A program made the position numbers and the translations under genes. From positions 1 through 23,754 of the forward strand of contig CANRPG010000006.1 in NCBI GenBank assembly GCA_947632425.1: a stretch of 23,754 bases of DNA, given 5' to 3'. Below are positions 8,566-15,729 of the stretch, in pieces. The stretch is from an uncultured Clostridia bacterium (GTDB lineage Bacteria; Bacillota; Clostridia; Oscillospirales; Ruminococcaceae). Each line of letters opens with the position of its first letter. The stretch's first letter is position 1. Below the pieces are notes generated by a model that saw nothing but the letters and a program-made list of their open reading frames with translations, searched no databases and had not been told where the DNA came from.

Positions 8566-11289
8566 ATGGATAAGAGTTATATGAAGGAAATTTTAGAATT
8601 ATCAGGGCTATTTTCCGCCTTAGCCGCAGAAAATAAAAAAAACAGTAATACCGAAACTACAAAAGGAGTTGATGAGAATATGTCGTATAAGAGTTTTAAT
8701 TCAAAGATAGCAAGCAAAATTACCGAAACTGCGAAAGGAGATACTAAGAAAATGAATACAACTACTAATTACACTTCCGATTGGGATGTATTTGTCGAGT
8801 CACTGTTGGAAGCATCATTGAAAGAGGAAAATCCTCCTCAAATCGATGAAGAGGGTAATGAAGTTCAAGAGAAATTGCCCAAAATAACGGATAAGACCTT
8901 ATATGATGCAGAAGGTTTTGATATCCCGAATAAGATGGATTTGTATATTGGTTTGGATGTAACCGTAAAAGATAAGATCTTTGTGGATATTCATGAAAAT
9001 TTCACCTTACGGCATACTGTGCTTTTAGTCAACGGTGAAGATAATGCCATCGGTTTTTTTGATATAGACACATACTATGAAGATGGTATATGTAGGCATT
9101 GTCTTGTGACTAAAGCGAATAATATAAATTTTAAGGATCACAAGAGTACAAAGTATTATTTCGTGTTCAACGCTTTTACAAGTAACAACCCGACGGGGAA
9201 ATTATATAAAGCACCGATTGAAGTGGAATTGCATAAAACGCAAACAGCTTCTACACATTTATGCATTGACTTTGGAACATCCAATACGACTGTTGGCTGC
9301 TTCTTGGACGATCATTACGTTGAAAACATTTCTAATCTGGCAATTATCAATGGAAACGTTGTGCTTAATTCAGAAAACGTGGCTTCCTTTATAGAAAAAG
9401 GAAAGATCAACGGCAAGGATAGTTTTTATAATATAAACTATCGCAATATTGTTCCGACAGTTGTTTATGTTGTTAATTGCAGCGATCCCGAGAATATTAA
9501 ATATGCCTTTGGATATGACGCAACAAGAAGAATTGAGAATGATAATTATTGCCCTAACGCAAGTTGTTTTATGGAGATCAAACGTTGGACATCTAATCTC
9601 GATATCAATGAGGATATTCAGGATATAAAGGGCAATAAAGCTGTAGTATCCAGAAGGGATATAATCGCTGAATATCTTCTTTATGTTATAAGAGAGGCTG
9701 AGAATCAGTTCAAGTGCAAGTTTAAAAATATACATATTTCTGCACCTGTAAAGCTTAAATCAAAGGTCTTGGATTTTTATGATGAGATCCTTGCCAAGTA
9801 TGGATATACTCTTGAAAAGAAAAATGCCATCGATGAGGGAATAGCTGTTTTATACAGTATTATAAATAATCAGATAAAAGAAGAAAACTATGTGAACGGC
9901 AAAAGTGAAAAGGCTTTGATCATCGATTGCGGCGGTGGTACATCCGATTTGGCTTCCTGCGAGTTTACAATAAATAAAGATGAAGACGGCATCATTAATC
10001 TCGACATAAATACCGAGTACATGAACGGTGATGTTAATTTTGGGGGAAATAATCTCACATATCGTATCATGCAATATATGAAGATAGTATATGTTTGCAT
10101 GATTAAGACGGATAAGCGTTTAAACATTGATGACCTGATCAACATCGATATTAATGCACTTTTCTCTTTTATTGAAGGTGAGCTTGAAAATGATGATGAT
10201 GCTAAGATAAAGGAAAGGTATGAGGAGGTCTATCTTTCGATCAATAATGCATATGCAAAAGCTGAAGAAGTGATCCCTACCAGATTCAGCGAGTATGAGA
10301 ATCAAACTAAGGAAACCTATGACAAAGTAAAGAATAATTTCTATTTTCTGTGGAAACTTGCAGATGAGATGAAAAAAGAGTTTTATCGCAGTACTTCTAT
10401 CTCAAGATATACGTTTTTAAAGGATTATACGAAGGAAAAGGATATAGATCTGCAAGTTGGTCATGTCGAAAACTGGAGACTTTCAAGTTTTAACGATGAT
10501 GGCGAACTGGAAGAACAGCCTTATCCGGATATCACATTTACAGCTAAGGAAATTGATAAGCTGCTCAGAGCCGATATTTATTATTTGGTCAGAAAGTTTT
10601 TGAATGACTTGTATATGAATAAAACATTAGATACATACAGCCAGATCAAACTGTCAGGACAGTCATCAAAAATCAATATTTTCATGGATTCTCTTAAAGA
10701 ATTTCTGCCTGGTAAAAAGATCAAAAGCGGCAGGATCAATTCAAAGGGTACCGACGCTGAAGAATTGAAACTTCTGTGTCTTAAAGGCGCGATCATGTAT
10801 CTCCACGCTTTGGAAATGTCGAATATAGAAGTATCTCTGCGAAATGAAACACAGAACATTCCGATCTCTGTTTATATCAAGACTCCAAATGGTGAAGATA
10901 AAGAGATGATAAAGCAGGGTAGCAACTGGAATCAGCGCGCTAACAAGGGCCGTCTGACAACTGCCGGTAAGGTCGTTTACCTTTATATGAGAAACGCAGA
11001 TAAGGATATTGGCGAACCATATAAGTATAGCTGTGAAGATATAAAGTATAAACAGACTGATTTTAAAGAAATAAGCAAACTTTCCAACAAATTGATCAAA
11101 CAAGACGATATAGATAATCTCCCTGCCAATAAACGATACTTCTTTGTTTTCTTGAACAAGGAGAAATGGGGATTTGATATTATGCCTGTTTACAGAGATG
11201 ATAATGGCAATCTATATATTGGCGCAAAAGAGTTCTGCTCATTTGAGATGGATATTCTTCAAGAATCATTCTTCGATGGAAGAAAGTAA
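8566..11289 (+). CDS. Hsp70/actin-like ATPase of the contractile injection operon
   Basis: 907 aa from ATG 8566 (AAAGGAG 12 nt upstream). The actin/Hsp70 ATPase fold shows all three nucleotide motifs: phosphate 1 'CIDFGTSNTT' (I234-N240), phosphate 2 'IIDCGGGTSD' (D454-T459) and the adenosine motif 'LSGQSSKI' (L696). The protein has about 230 residues ahead of the ATPase domain, including a beta-rich region (about 120-230), and about 150 after it; no normal substrate-binding domain or C-terminal EEVD-like tail is present, so it is not DnaK. It sits between baseplate-like genes, 59 nt after the previous stop. It could act as an assembly chaperone, or replace ClpV in sheath recycling; both are inferences. 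Two further in-frame ATGs (8680, 8752), each behind GGAG at 11 nt, may give shorter forms, so the true start is uncertain. Confidence 0.8.
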   Translation: MDKSYMKEILELSGLFSALAAENKKNSNTETTKGVDENMSYKSFNSKIASKITETAKGDTKKMNTTTNYTSDWDVFVESLLEASLKEENPPQIDEEGNEVQEKLPKITDKTLYDAEGFDIPNKMDLYIGLDVTVKDKIFVDIHENFTLRHTVLLVNGEDNAIGFFDIDTYYEDGICRHCLVTKANNINFKDHKSTKYYFVFNAFTSNNPTGKLYKAPIEVELHKTQTASTHLCIDFGTSNTTVGCFLDDHYVENISNLAIINGNVVLNSENVASFIEKGKINGKDSFYNINYRNIVPTVVYVVNCSDPENIKYAFGYDATRRIENDNYCPNASCFMEIKRWTSNLDINEDIQDIKGNKAVVSRRDIIAEYLLYVIREAENQFKCKFKNIHISAPVKLKSKVLDFYDEILAKYGYTLEKKNAIDEGIAVLYSIINNQIKEENYVNGKSEKALIIDCGGGTSDLASCEFTINKDEDGIINLDINTEYMNGDVNFGGNNLTYRIMQYMKIVYVCMIKTDKRLNIDDLINIDINALFSFIEGELENDDDAKIKERYEEVYLSINNAYAKAEEVIPTRFSEYENQTKETYDKVKNNFYFLWKLADEMKKEFYRSTSISRYTFLKDYTKEKDIDLQVGHVENWRLSSFNDDGELEEQPYPDITFTAKEIDKLLRADIYYLVRKFLNDLYMNKTLDTYSQIKLSGQSSKINIFMDSLKEFLPGKKIKSGRINSKGTDAEELKLLCLKGAIMYLHALEMSNIEVSLRNETQNIPISVYIKTPNGEDKEMIKQGSNWNQRANKGRLTTAGKVVYLYMRNADKDIGEPYKYSCEDIKYKQTDFKEISKLSNKLIKQDDIDNLPANKRYFFVFLNKEKWGFDIMPVYRDDNGNLYIGAKEFCSFEMDILQESFFDGRK
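8649..8754 (+). repeat. In-frame direct repeat carrying a ribosome site and ATG, twice
   Basis: TACCGAAACT followed by an AAAGGAG-type site and an ATG occurs at 8649-8682 and again at 8721-8754, a period of 72 nt (24 codons). In both copies GGAG ends 11 nt before the ATG. The encoded repeats read NTETTKGVDENM and ITETAKGDTKKM. Confidence 0.7.
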
Positions 11290-11300
11290 GGTGATAATTC

Positions 11301-12032
11301 ATGTTCTTTCCTTCTTTCAACCAAGGAAGTGTTTTAAAGCAAAAAATGCTTGAAGCCCTGAGAGATTTTCCTCATACTGCGCTGGATGTTATATTTTCTG
11401 ATTATGGAGAAGGTATCATATCAGGATTTGACGTTAAGCCGACAGCAGATAACTTCTTTCAGGTTTCTCCGGGGTTTTTGAAGATCAATGATAAGGTCTG
11501 TATTCTGACAGAAGCATTATCAATTGAACAAAAAGCCGGAAAGCACTATGTGTACATTTCGCTTCACAAAAATGATGATCCTGATGGCACAGACGTTGTA
11601 CTTCATTGTGATCAAACAGATGAAACCGACGTCGAAAAGTTTGAGTTATTCAGGTATATCATGAACGCAGAAATGTTTGTGTATAAGGATGTGGACGAGC
11701 TGTTTAACTCGCCAATGAATCGGATAAATCAGCTGTTTTGTAAATACAGCGTAATTGGGGGAACTACTCTGCATCCTTATTATTTTCAGTTGTTTGCAAA
11801 TGCTGTTCTTGAAAGCTCTGATGCTTCACAGAATGATATAGCGTTTGCATACCAGTGTTTAAATGGTATAACAAATATATCTGTAGTAAATCATTACTTC
11901 AATGGCGCAAGTTCAAACGAGGATGTCATAACTCAGATGAGAGATAAACTTGACAAATTAAAGAAAAAACTCAACGTTAAAGAAAGTCAGCCACAAAAGG
12001 TTGAAACACCCAAAAAAATGATAATAACCTGA
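11301..12032 (+). CDS. Small phage-baseplate-like protein of the contractile injection operon
   Basis: 243 aa; ATG at 11301 with AAGGTGA about 8 nt upstream, 11 nt after the ATPase stop. The N-terminal half is beta-rich with 'IISGFDVKPTADNFFQVSPGFLKINDKVCIL', a pattern seen in phage tail appendage and baseplate connector proteins, where a Gly-rich 'x-V-x-x-G-x-x-x-I-x-G' hairpin forms the attachment face. The middle is mixed, and the C-terminal 45 residues form a Lys-rich helix followed by a probably disordered tail ('KKKLNVKESQPQKVETPKK'). No membrane segment. It closes the tight operon; the next gene is 66 nt away. A structural or adaptor role, for instance docking the baseplate, is inferred, not shown. 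Confidence 0.5.
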   Translation: MFFPSFNQGSVLKQKMLEALRDFPHTALDVIFSDYGEGIISGFDVKPTADNFFQVSPGFLKINDKVCILTEALSIEQKAGKHYVYISLHKNDDPDGTDVVLHCDQTDETDVEKFELFRYIMNAEMFVYKDVDELFNSPMNRINQLFCKYSVIGGTTLHPYYFQLFANAVLESSDASQNDIAFAYQCLNGITNISVVNHYFNGASSNEDVITQMRDKLDKLKKKLNVKESQPQKVETPKKMIIT

Positions 12033-12098
12033 TTTGAACAGATGCAGAAGATCATAAAGCTGATTTGTTCTTGGCTTTCTCAATGAAGGGGCTTCAAT

Positions 12099-13901
12099 AT
12101 GGGACACGAACCTACCGTTCTCCAACGACTAAAATCATACCCAACATATCAATTTTATGCAGAGATAACATCTGATAAACTGTCGGGATCTGAGTTGTTT
12201 TGCCAGCTGGTACTTGAAACTTTCAGTTGGCTGCGCGCAAGACTGACCGTAGATATTCCGGCAGAGTTAAATACACCTGAACCTGAAGAATATTCAACTT
12301 TCTCTGAAGCACAGCTATGTTCCTTTACACTTGATCTGGGCTGGAAGGCTGATGTTACATATGTACCCGAACAGGGTATTTGGGCATTTTCATTGCGAGA
12401 AACTGATTTGGGTGCAAATATCGGTCGAGAAAACGAGCGTCCGCCGGTACAGGGCAGACTCTTTAAAACAGATATTTCTTTCATCAAGTGTGACAATATT
12501 GTTGAATGTGGCGTGCGAACAGTCGTAACCGAACCCGTTTCTTGTGATGCACCATGTGAGGTTTTCCGCCCAACTGTTGTAAGATCTATCATAGTAAATC
12601 CTAATTTTAAGCTGTCACACGGCGGTATTTTTCTTGATGCTAAACCTTTCCGGATAAAAACAAAATCTGATTTTGAACGATTCGCTGCGGCATTTCATAA
12701 CCCACGGTTTGATTATCCTTTGATACTGATTGCTGATACAGGATTTGAGAATGAGAAGCAGACAGCAGTTATGACTGAATTACCTAAAATTGATGGTCTG
12801 TCCATGAGTTTTAGTTCAATTACTGCTGCACTTACGAATATGGTTTCTAAAAATTCACCTCAACGGCGTATTGAATTTCCATACGAGAGGCTCGCCGACA
12901 AACTAAAGGGATATGGTATTGTCTGCTATGTCTACGACAAAGTATTTTCAGTTCTTAATAACAAGTTGCATCTTGATCTGAAATCAGGTGACATTATCGT
13001 CTGTGTCCGAGGACAGCAAACAGAGCGTTTGTGTTATACCACATACTGTAAGGATATTGAAGCCTGCTATCAGAAACTCAAACATGAAATTCAAGAATTG
13101 CCTAAGAGACGAGCCTATGATTTCGGTAATGTTGTATTTCAGGCTGATGCACATCTTTTTTCATTGCAGAAACGGCGTGAAGCCGCTCAAACTATGGAGG
13201 AATCCTGCGCACTGTTTCAGCAAGAAAACTCAGAGTTGAAAGCACGACTTTCCGAATTAGAGCAGCAAGACAACGATTTGCGCGAGCGAAATGAAACGCT
13301 TCGCTTGACTAAAAAGCAGCTGCAAGACGCACTGGACGAAAACATTAAACTATTGGATTCTGTCAAAAAATTGAAAGCAGAATTTCAGAATCGGCAGGTT
13401 GCATATGAAAAAGCATCAGCGCTGGTGCAGTTTTATAAGGATAAGGCGGAAATAGCAGCCAGCTTTCCTACAGATAAAGATTCTGTCTGTGATTGGGCAG
13501 AAGCGCATTTTCCAAAAACGCTTGTAATCACACAGCGTGCAAGAACCGAATTGCGGAAGTATCAGGGCGGTTTAGATGTAACAATGCTCTGCGATGGTCT
13601 TCTGTATCTTGATGCCTATGCACGTGCCCGAAACGGCGAAATTACTGAAGAACAGCTTGTACTCTATACCGATCAAAGAAACTGGGAAGTATCTTTCTGC
13701 GGTAAGGAGGCAATTAAAATTCACGAAAGTGATTACACCGTCACGCATGAAGGAAAGAAGTATAAACTGGATATGCATATTAAATACGGCAACCGTGCCG
13801 CAAATTTAATTCGGATATACTTTTGCCGTGATGAGGATAGCGAAAAAATCATAGTTGGATCTATGCCTGAACATCTGGCAACAGTTTCAAAGAGTACATA
13901 A
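12099..13901 (+). CDS. Unrecognised 600-residue coiled-coil protein
   Basis: ATG at 12099 with GAAGGGG 8 nt upstream. 600 aa and no membrane segment. Residues 1-360 form an alpha/beta region of unknown type, with beta blocks such as 'VRSIIVNPNF', 'HGGIFLDAKPFRIK', 'YPLILIAD' and 'GYGIVCYVYD'. Residues 361-450 are a clear Glu/Lys/Leu heptad coiled coil. Residues about 470-600 are a separate compact C-terminal domain ending in 'NLIRIYFCRDEDSEKIIVGSMPEHL', a strand-rich profile that loosely recalls RelE/ParE-type folds. It is on the same strand as the injection operon after a 66-nt gap without a terminator, so it may be co-transcribed. However, its base and codon use look closer to average than the very AT-rich genes before it. 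It could be an operon accessory or an independent defence or regulatory gene; I cannot assign a function. Confidence 0.5.
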   Translation: MGHEPTVLQRLKSYPTYQFYAEITSDKLSGSELFCQLVLETFSWLRARLTVDIPAELNTPEPEEYSTFSEAQLCSFTLDLGWKADVTYVPEQGIWAFSLRETDLGANIGRENERPPVQGRLFKTDISFIKCDNIVECGVRTVVTEPVSCDAPCEVFRPTVVRSIIVNPNFKLSHGGIFLDAKPFRIKTKSDFERFAAAFHNPRFDYPLILIADTGFENEKQTAVMTELPKIDGLSMSFSSITAALTNMVSKNSPQRRIEFPYERLADKLKGYGIVCYVYDKVFSVLNNKLHLDLKSGDIIVCVRGQQTERLCYTTYCKDIEACYQKLKHEIQELPKRRAYDFGNVVFQADAHLFSLQKRREAAQTMEESCALFQQENSELKARLSELEQQDNDLRERNETLRLTKKQLQDALDENIKLLDSVKKLKAEFQNRQVAYEKASALVQFYKDKAEIAASFPTDKDSVCDWAEAHFPKTLVITQRARTELRKYQGGLDVTMLCDGLLYLDAYARARNGEITEEQLVLYTDQRNWEVSFCGKEAIKIHESDYTVTHEGKKYKLDMHIKYGNRAANLIRIYFCRDEDSEKIIVGSMPEHLATVSKST

Positions 13902-13965
13902 GTCTAGTGAATATTGGTCGGACTTCTTCCGAAAAACTATAGAAATTGATCTAAACAATTTATAA

Positions 13966-14001
13966 AGGAGCAGAGTCGTATAATGACCTTGCTCCTGTTT
14001 T
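13966..14001 (+). terminator. Probable terminator after the 600-aa gene
   Basis: AGGAGCA (13966-13972) pairs with TGCTCCT (13990-13996), with an inner GTC/GAC pairing, and is followed by GTTTTTATAT. It lies 65 nt after the stop codon and would end the accessory transcription unit. The rest of the 13902-14185 gap holds no ORF that I can support; a GATAACT (14159-14165) / AGTTATC (14181-14187) hairpin overlaps the methyltransferase stop but has no T run on either useful side. Confidence 0.6.
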
Positions 14002-14185
14002 TATATATTGAAAAATAGTTAGAAAATTTTATTACAAACAAGTCCTGAACAGAACTTCAGAAAGTTTTGCACAGGATGAACAACATCTTTTTCGACCGCT
14101 GCGCAAACTCCGTATCGCTGTTTCGCCCACCGGCGTGCTCAAATGTTTTTATTTTTCCGATAACTCACCGAGAAATCAGAAGTTA

Positions 14186-14836
14186 TCAGTGTGCAAGTAT
14201 GGTGTAAGTGGCTTCCCAGCTTCGCATAATTTGCACATCTGAAAATCCTGCTTTCTTTAGAACCTCAATTTCATGCTCCACTGTCAGTGGCGTGTCATAG
14301 TGATAAAACACATTTGGTTCAAGTCTCTGCTCGCTTTTCAGCCTTTCCAATTCAGAAAAGTAAAAATGCTCTGCTTCTTCCGAATCTGCGAAATAATCTG
14401 TCAGAACGAAATATCCATTGTCGGTCAGTGCAATATTCAGTTTTTTATACAGTTTCAGCTTTTGTGCGGCGGTGAAATGATGCAGCGATTCGACTGATAC
14501 GGCGGCGTCAAAGCAGTTTGTTTCAAAAGGAACATCGAAATAAGAACCGCAAATCAGCTTGATTTTACGGTCTGAAAATTTCTGTTTCAGTGCTGACAGC
14601 ATATCGGCTGACAAATCAATTCCCACCACTGACGCTTTACCATTTAGAGTGAAGTAGTATTCAAGTTCAATTCCTGTACCACAACCTAAATCAAGCACAT
14701 AAGCATCATGCTTTGGCGGCAGCAAGGCTGCTGTATAGGGATAAAATTCCTTTGCGCCTTCAATTTCCATCATCATATGTTCGTCGTACCCATTCAAGCG
14801 GGTAGCGAAAAAAGCGTCCATTTTCTCAAGTTTCAT
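14186..14836 (-). CDS. Class I SAM-dependent methyltransferase
   Basis: 216 aa from the ATG at 14836, chosen for GTGAGG a few bases upstream; an in-frame TTG at 14881 would add 15 residues but lacks a ribosome site. Motif I is 'VLDLGCGTG' (G51-G55, SAM-binding loop), followed by the acidic end of strand 2 in 'VVGIDLS' (D74) and motif post-II 'FDAAVSVESLHHF'. This is a Methyltransf_25/11-type small-molecule or ubiE-like methyltransferase; the substrate is not predictable. The C-terminal part is Tyr/Glu-rich and has no extra domain. The gene stands alone between the accessory region and the inverted-repeat patch. A small CCCGA/TCGGG hairpin (about 14853-14866) sits just ahead of the ribosome site. 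The class call is secure. Confidence 0.85.
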   Translation of the reverse strand: MKLEKMDAFFATRLNGYDEHMMMEIEGAKEFYPYTAALLPPKHDAYVLDLGCGTGIELEYYFTLNGKASVVGIDLSADMLSALKQKFSDRKIKLICGSYFDVPFETNCFDAAVSVESLHHFTAAQKLKLYKKLNIALTDNGYFVLTDYFADSEEAEHFYFSELERLKSEQRLEPNVFYHYDTPLTVEHEIEVLKKAGFSDVQIMRSWEATYTILAH

Positions 14837-14910
14837 ATTATCCTCACTAAATCCCGATTTGTCGGGCAGTTTATTTGACAAAATTGTTGTAACATATTAT
14901 CTAAAAAATT

Positions 14911-15100
14911 AGTGAATAATGAAAAATGAATAGTGAATAACGAATAGTACAGAAACGCCGCCTTACAGACTACTATTATCTATAAACTATTCACCACACT
15001 TTACGACTGATTTGCAGCCGTAAAGTGCAGAAGAAGCCTCTTTGAGACTTCTTCCCATTCACTATTCACTGAACCTTTAACGATAGTTAAAGGCGTTTCT
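14911..15100. repeat. AT-rich inverted-repeat patch (MITE- or REP-like)
   Basis: Non-coding stretch built of nested inverted repeats. TGAATAGTGAAT (14927-14938) is matched exactly by ATTCACTATTCA (15057-15068), and AGAAACGCC (14951-14959) by GGCGTTTCT (15092-15100). Inside are CACTTTACG (14997-15005) / CGTAAAGTG (15019-15027), GAAGAAG (15030-15036) / CTTCTTC (15048-15054) and CCTTTAAC (15074-15081) / GTTAAAGG (15086-15093). Direct GTGAAT words also recur. No ORF is visible. The right edge abuts the 3' end of tRNA-Trp. Its nature as a mobile miniature element is inferred from the symmetry. Confidence 0.6.
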
Positions 15101-15175
15101 GGCAGGGGCAGAAGGACTCGAACCCTCGGCACGTGGTTTTGGAGACCACTGCTCTACCATCTGAGCTATACCCCT
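15100..15175 (-). tRNA. tRNA-Trp (anticodon CCA)
   Basis: On the minus strand the gene starts AGGGGTATAGCTCAG and folds as a full cloverleaf: 7-bp acceptor AGGGGTA/TGCCCCT (with one T-G), D-loop, anticodon stem GTGGT/ACCAC around the loop CTCCAAA (anticodon CCA), and T-arm with GGTTCGAGTCC. The discriminator G and the CCA end are encoded (15100-15103). Confidence 0.95.
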
Positions 15176-15194
15176 GTATTTTTACGACTTTATT

Positions 15195-15223
15195 ATTATA
15201 TCACAGCAAATCTTTCTTGTCAA
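15195..15223 (-). promoter_or_regulatory. Consensus promoter of tRNA-Trp
   Basis: On the minus strand, TTGACA (15218-15223), a 17-nt spacer and TATAAT (15195-15200) match the SigA consensus exactly. The predicted start lies about 12 nt before the tRNA 5' end. Confidence 0.9.
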
Positions 15224-15281
15224 GAGCTTTTTTATATTTTTTACATCAGAATATTTCTTACCGATTTGTTGAAACTAATTG

Positions 15282-15310
15282 TTGCATTTTGCATGAAAGT
15301 GTGATACAAT
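15282..15310 (+). promoter_or_regulatory. Promoter of the small membrane protein-recD2-comFC unit
   Basis: TTGCAT (15282-15287), 17 nt, TACAAT (15305-15310) with a preceding TGA extended -10. It lies about 60 nt ahead of the ATG at 15370 and points toward recD2. Confidence 0.65.
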
Positions 15311-15369
15311 ATATAGTGTATAGCAAACCAAAGCCGTTTGGCATATCCTGTAGTACGGGGGTGTGCCTT

Positions 15370-15729
15370 ATGAATGGTCTGTATATAATATCACTTATAG
15401 TTGCTTTTTTGTCCGTGCTGCCGATAGTTATTCTTGTATGCCTTTCGGAAAAGCAGGGCAAAAAGCAGTTACATATCATCTGCGCCGACAGCTTTGAAAG
15501 TGCAGATGTACTCGAGCAGCGTATACGCGAGATATGGTGGGAAGACCGCTTTAACAGCGACAGCGCGAGTCGCAACATTTTTGTACTTACAGACAGCAAA
15601 AAACTGCGCAAAGAGCTTTCGGTAAGGCTTAAAGACGACCTGCCGCAGCTTGTGATAAAAAACAACAAAAGACTTATAAAGCTTCTGAGGAATGAAGAAT
15701 ATGAACACAAAAAAATATACCACGCTTAA
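15370..15729 (+). CDS. Small membrane-anchored protein of unknown function
   Basis: 119 aa from ATG 15370, with a GGGGG(TG) ribosome site 8 nt upstream. The open frame extends back to 15133, but that part crosses the tRNA-Trp gene and its promoter, so it is not used. Residues about 3-25 ('GLYIISLIVAFLSVLPIVILVCL') form one hydrophobic N-terminal helix; the remaining 90 residues are charged and probably cytoplasmic, with strand-helix alternation ('LHIICADSFES', 'IFVLTDSKKLRKEL', 'QLVIKNNKRLIKLL'). The family is not recognised. It overlaps the start of recD2 by about 29 nt and is thus translationally linked to it; whether it takes part in DNA repair is unknown. Confidence 0.7.
   Translation: MNGLYIISLIVAFLSVLPIVILVCLSEKQGKKQLHIICADSFESADVLEQRIREIWWEDRFNSDSASRNIFVLTDSKKLRKELSVRLKDDLPQLVIKNNKRLIKLLRNEEYEHKKIYHA

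Noticed and set aside
847..12032. The operon as part of a normal prophage or tailed phage
   Set aside because: No terminase, portal, capsid, tape measure, lysis or integrase genes are seen, and the tip carries a toxin with an immunity gene.
15100..15175. tRNA-Trp 3' end as an attachment site with a second copy
   Set aside because: I looked for the tRNA 3' sequence near 505-846 and 13902-14185 and found no copy.
15133..15369. N-terminal extension of the small membrane protein frame back to 15133
   Set aside because: It runs across tRNA-Trp and both promoters; the ATG at 15370 has a good ribosome site and begins a proper membrane helix.
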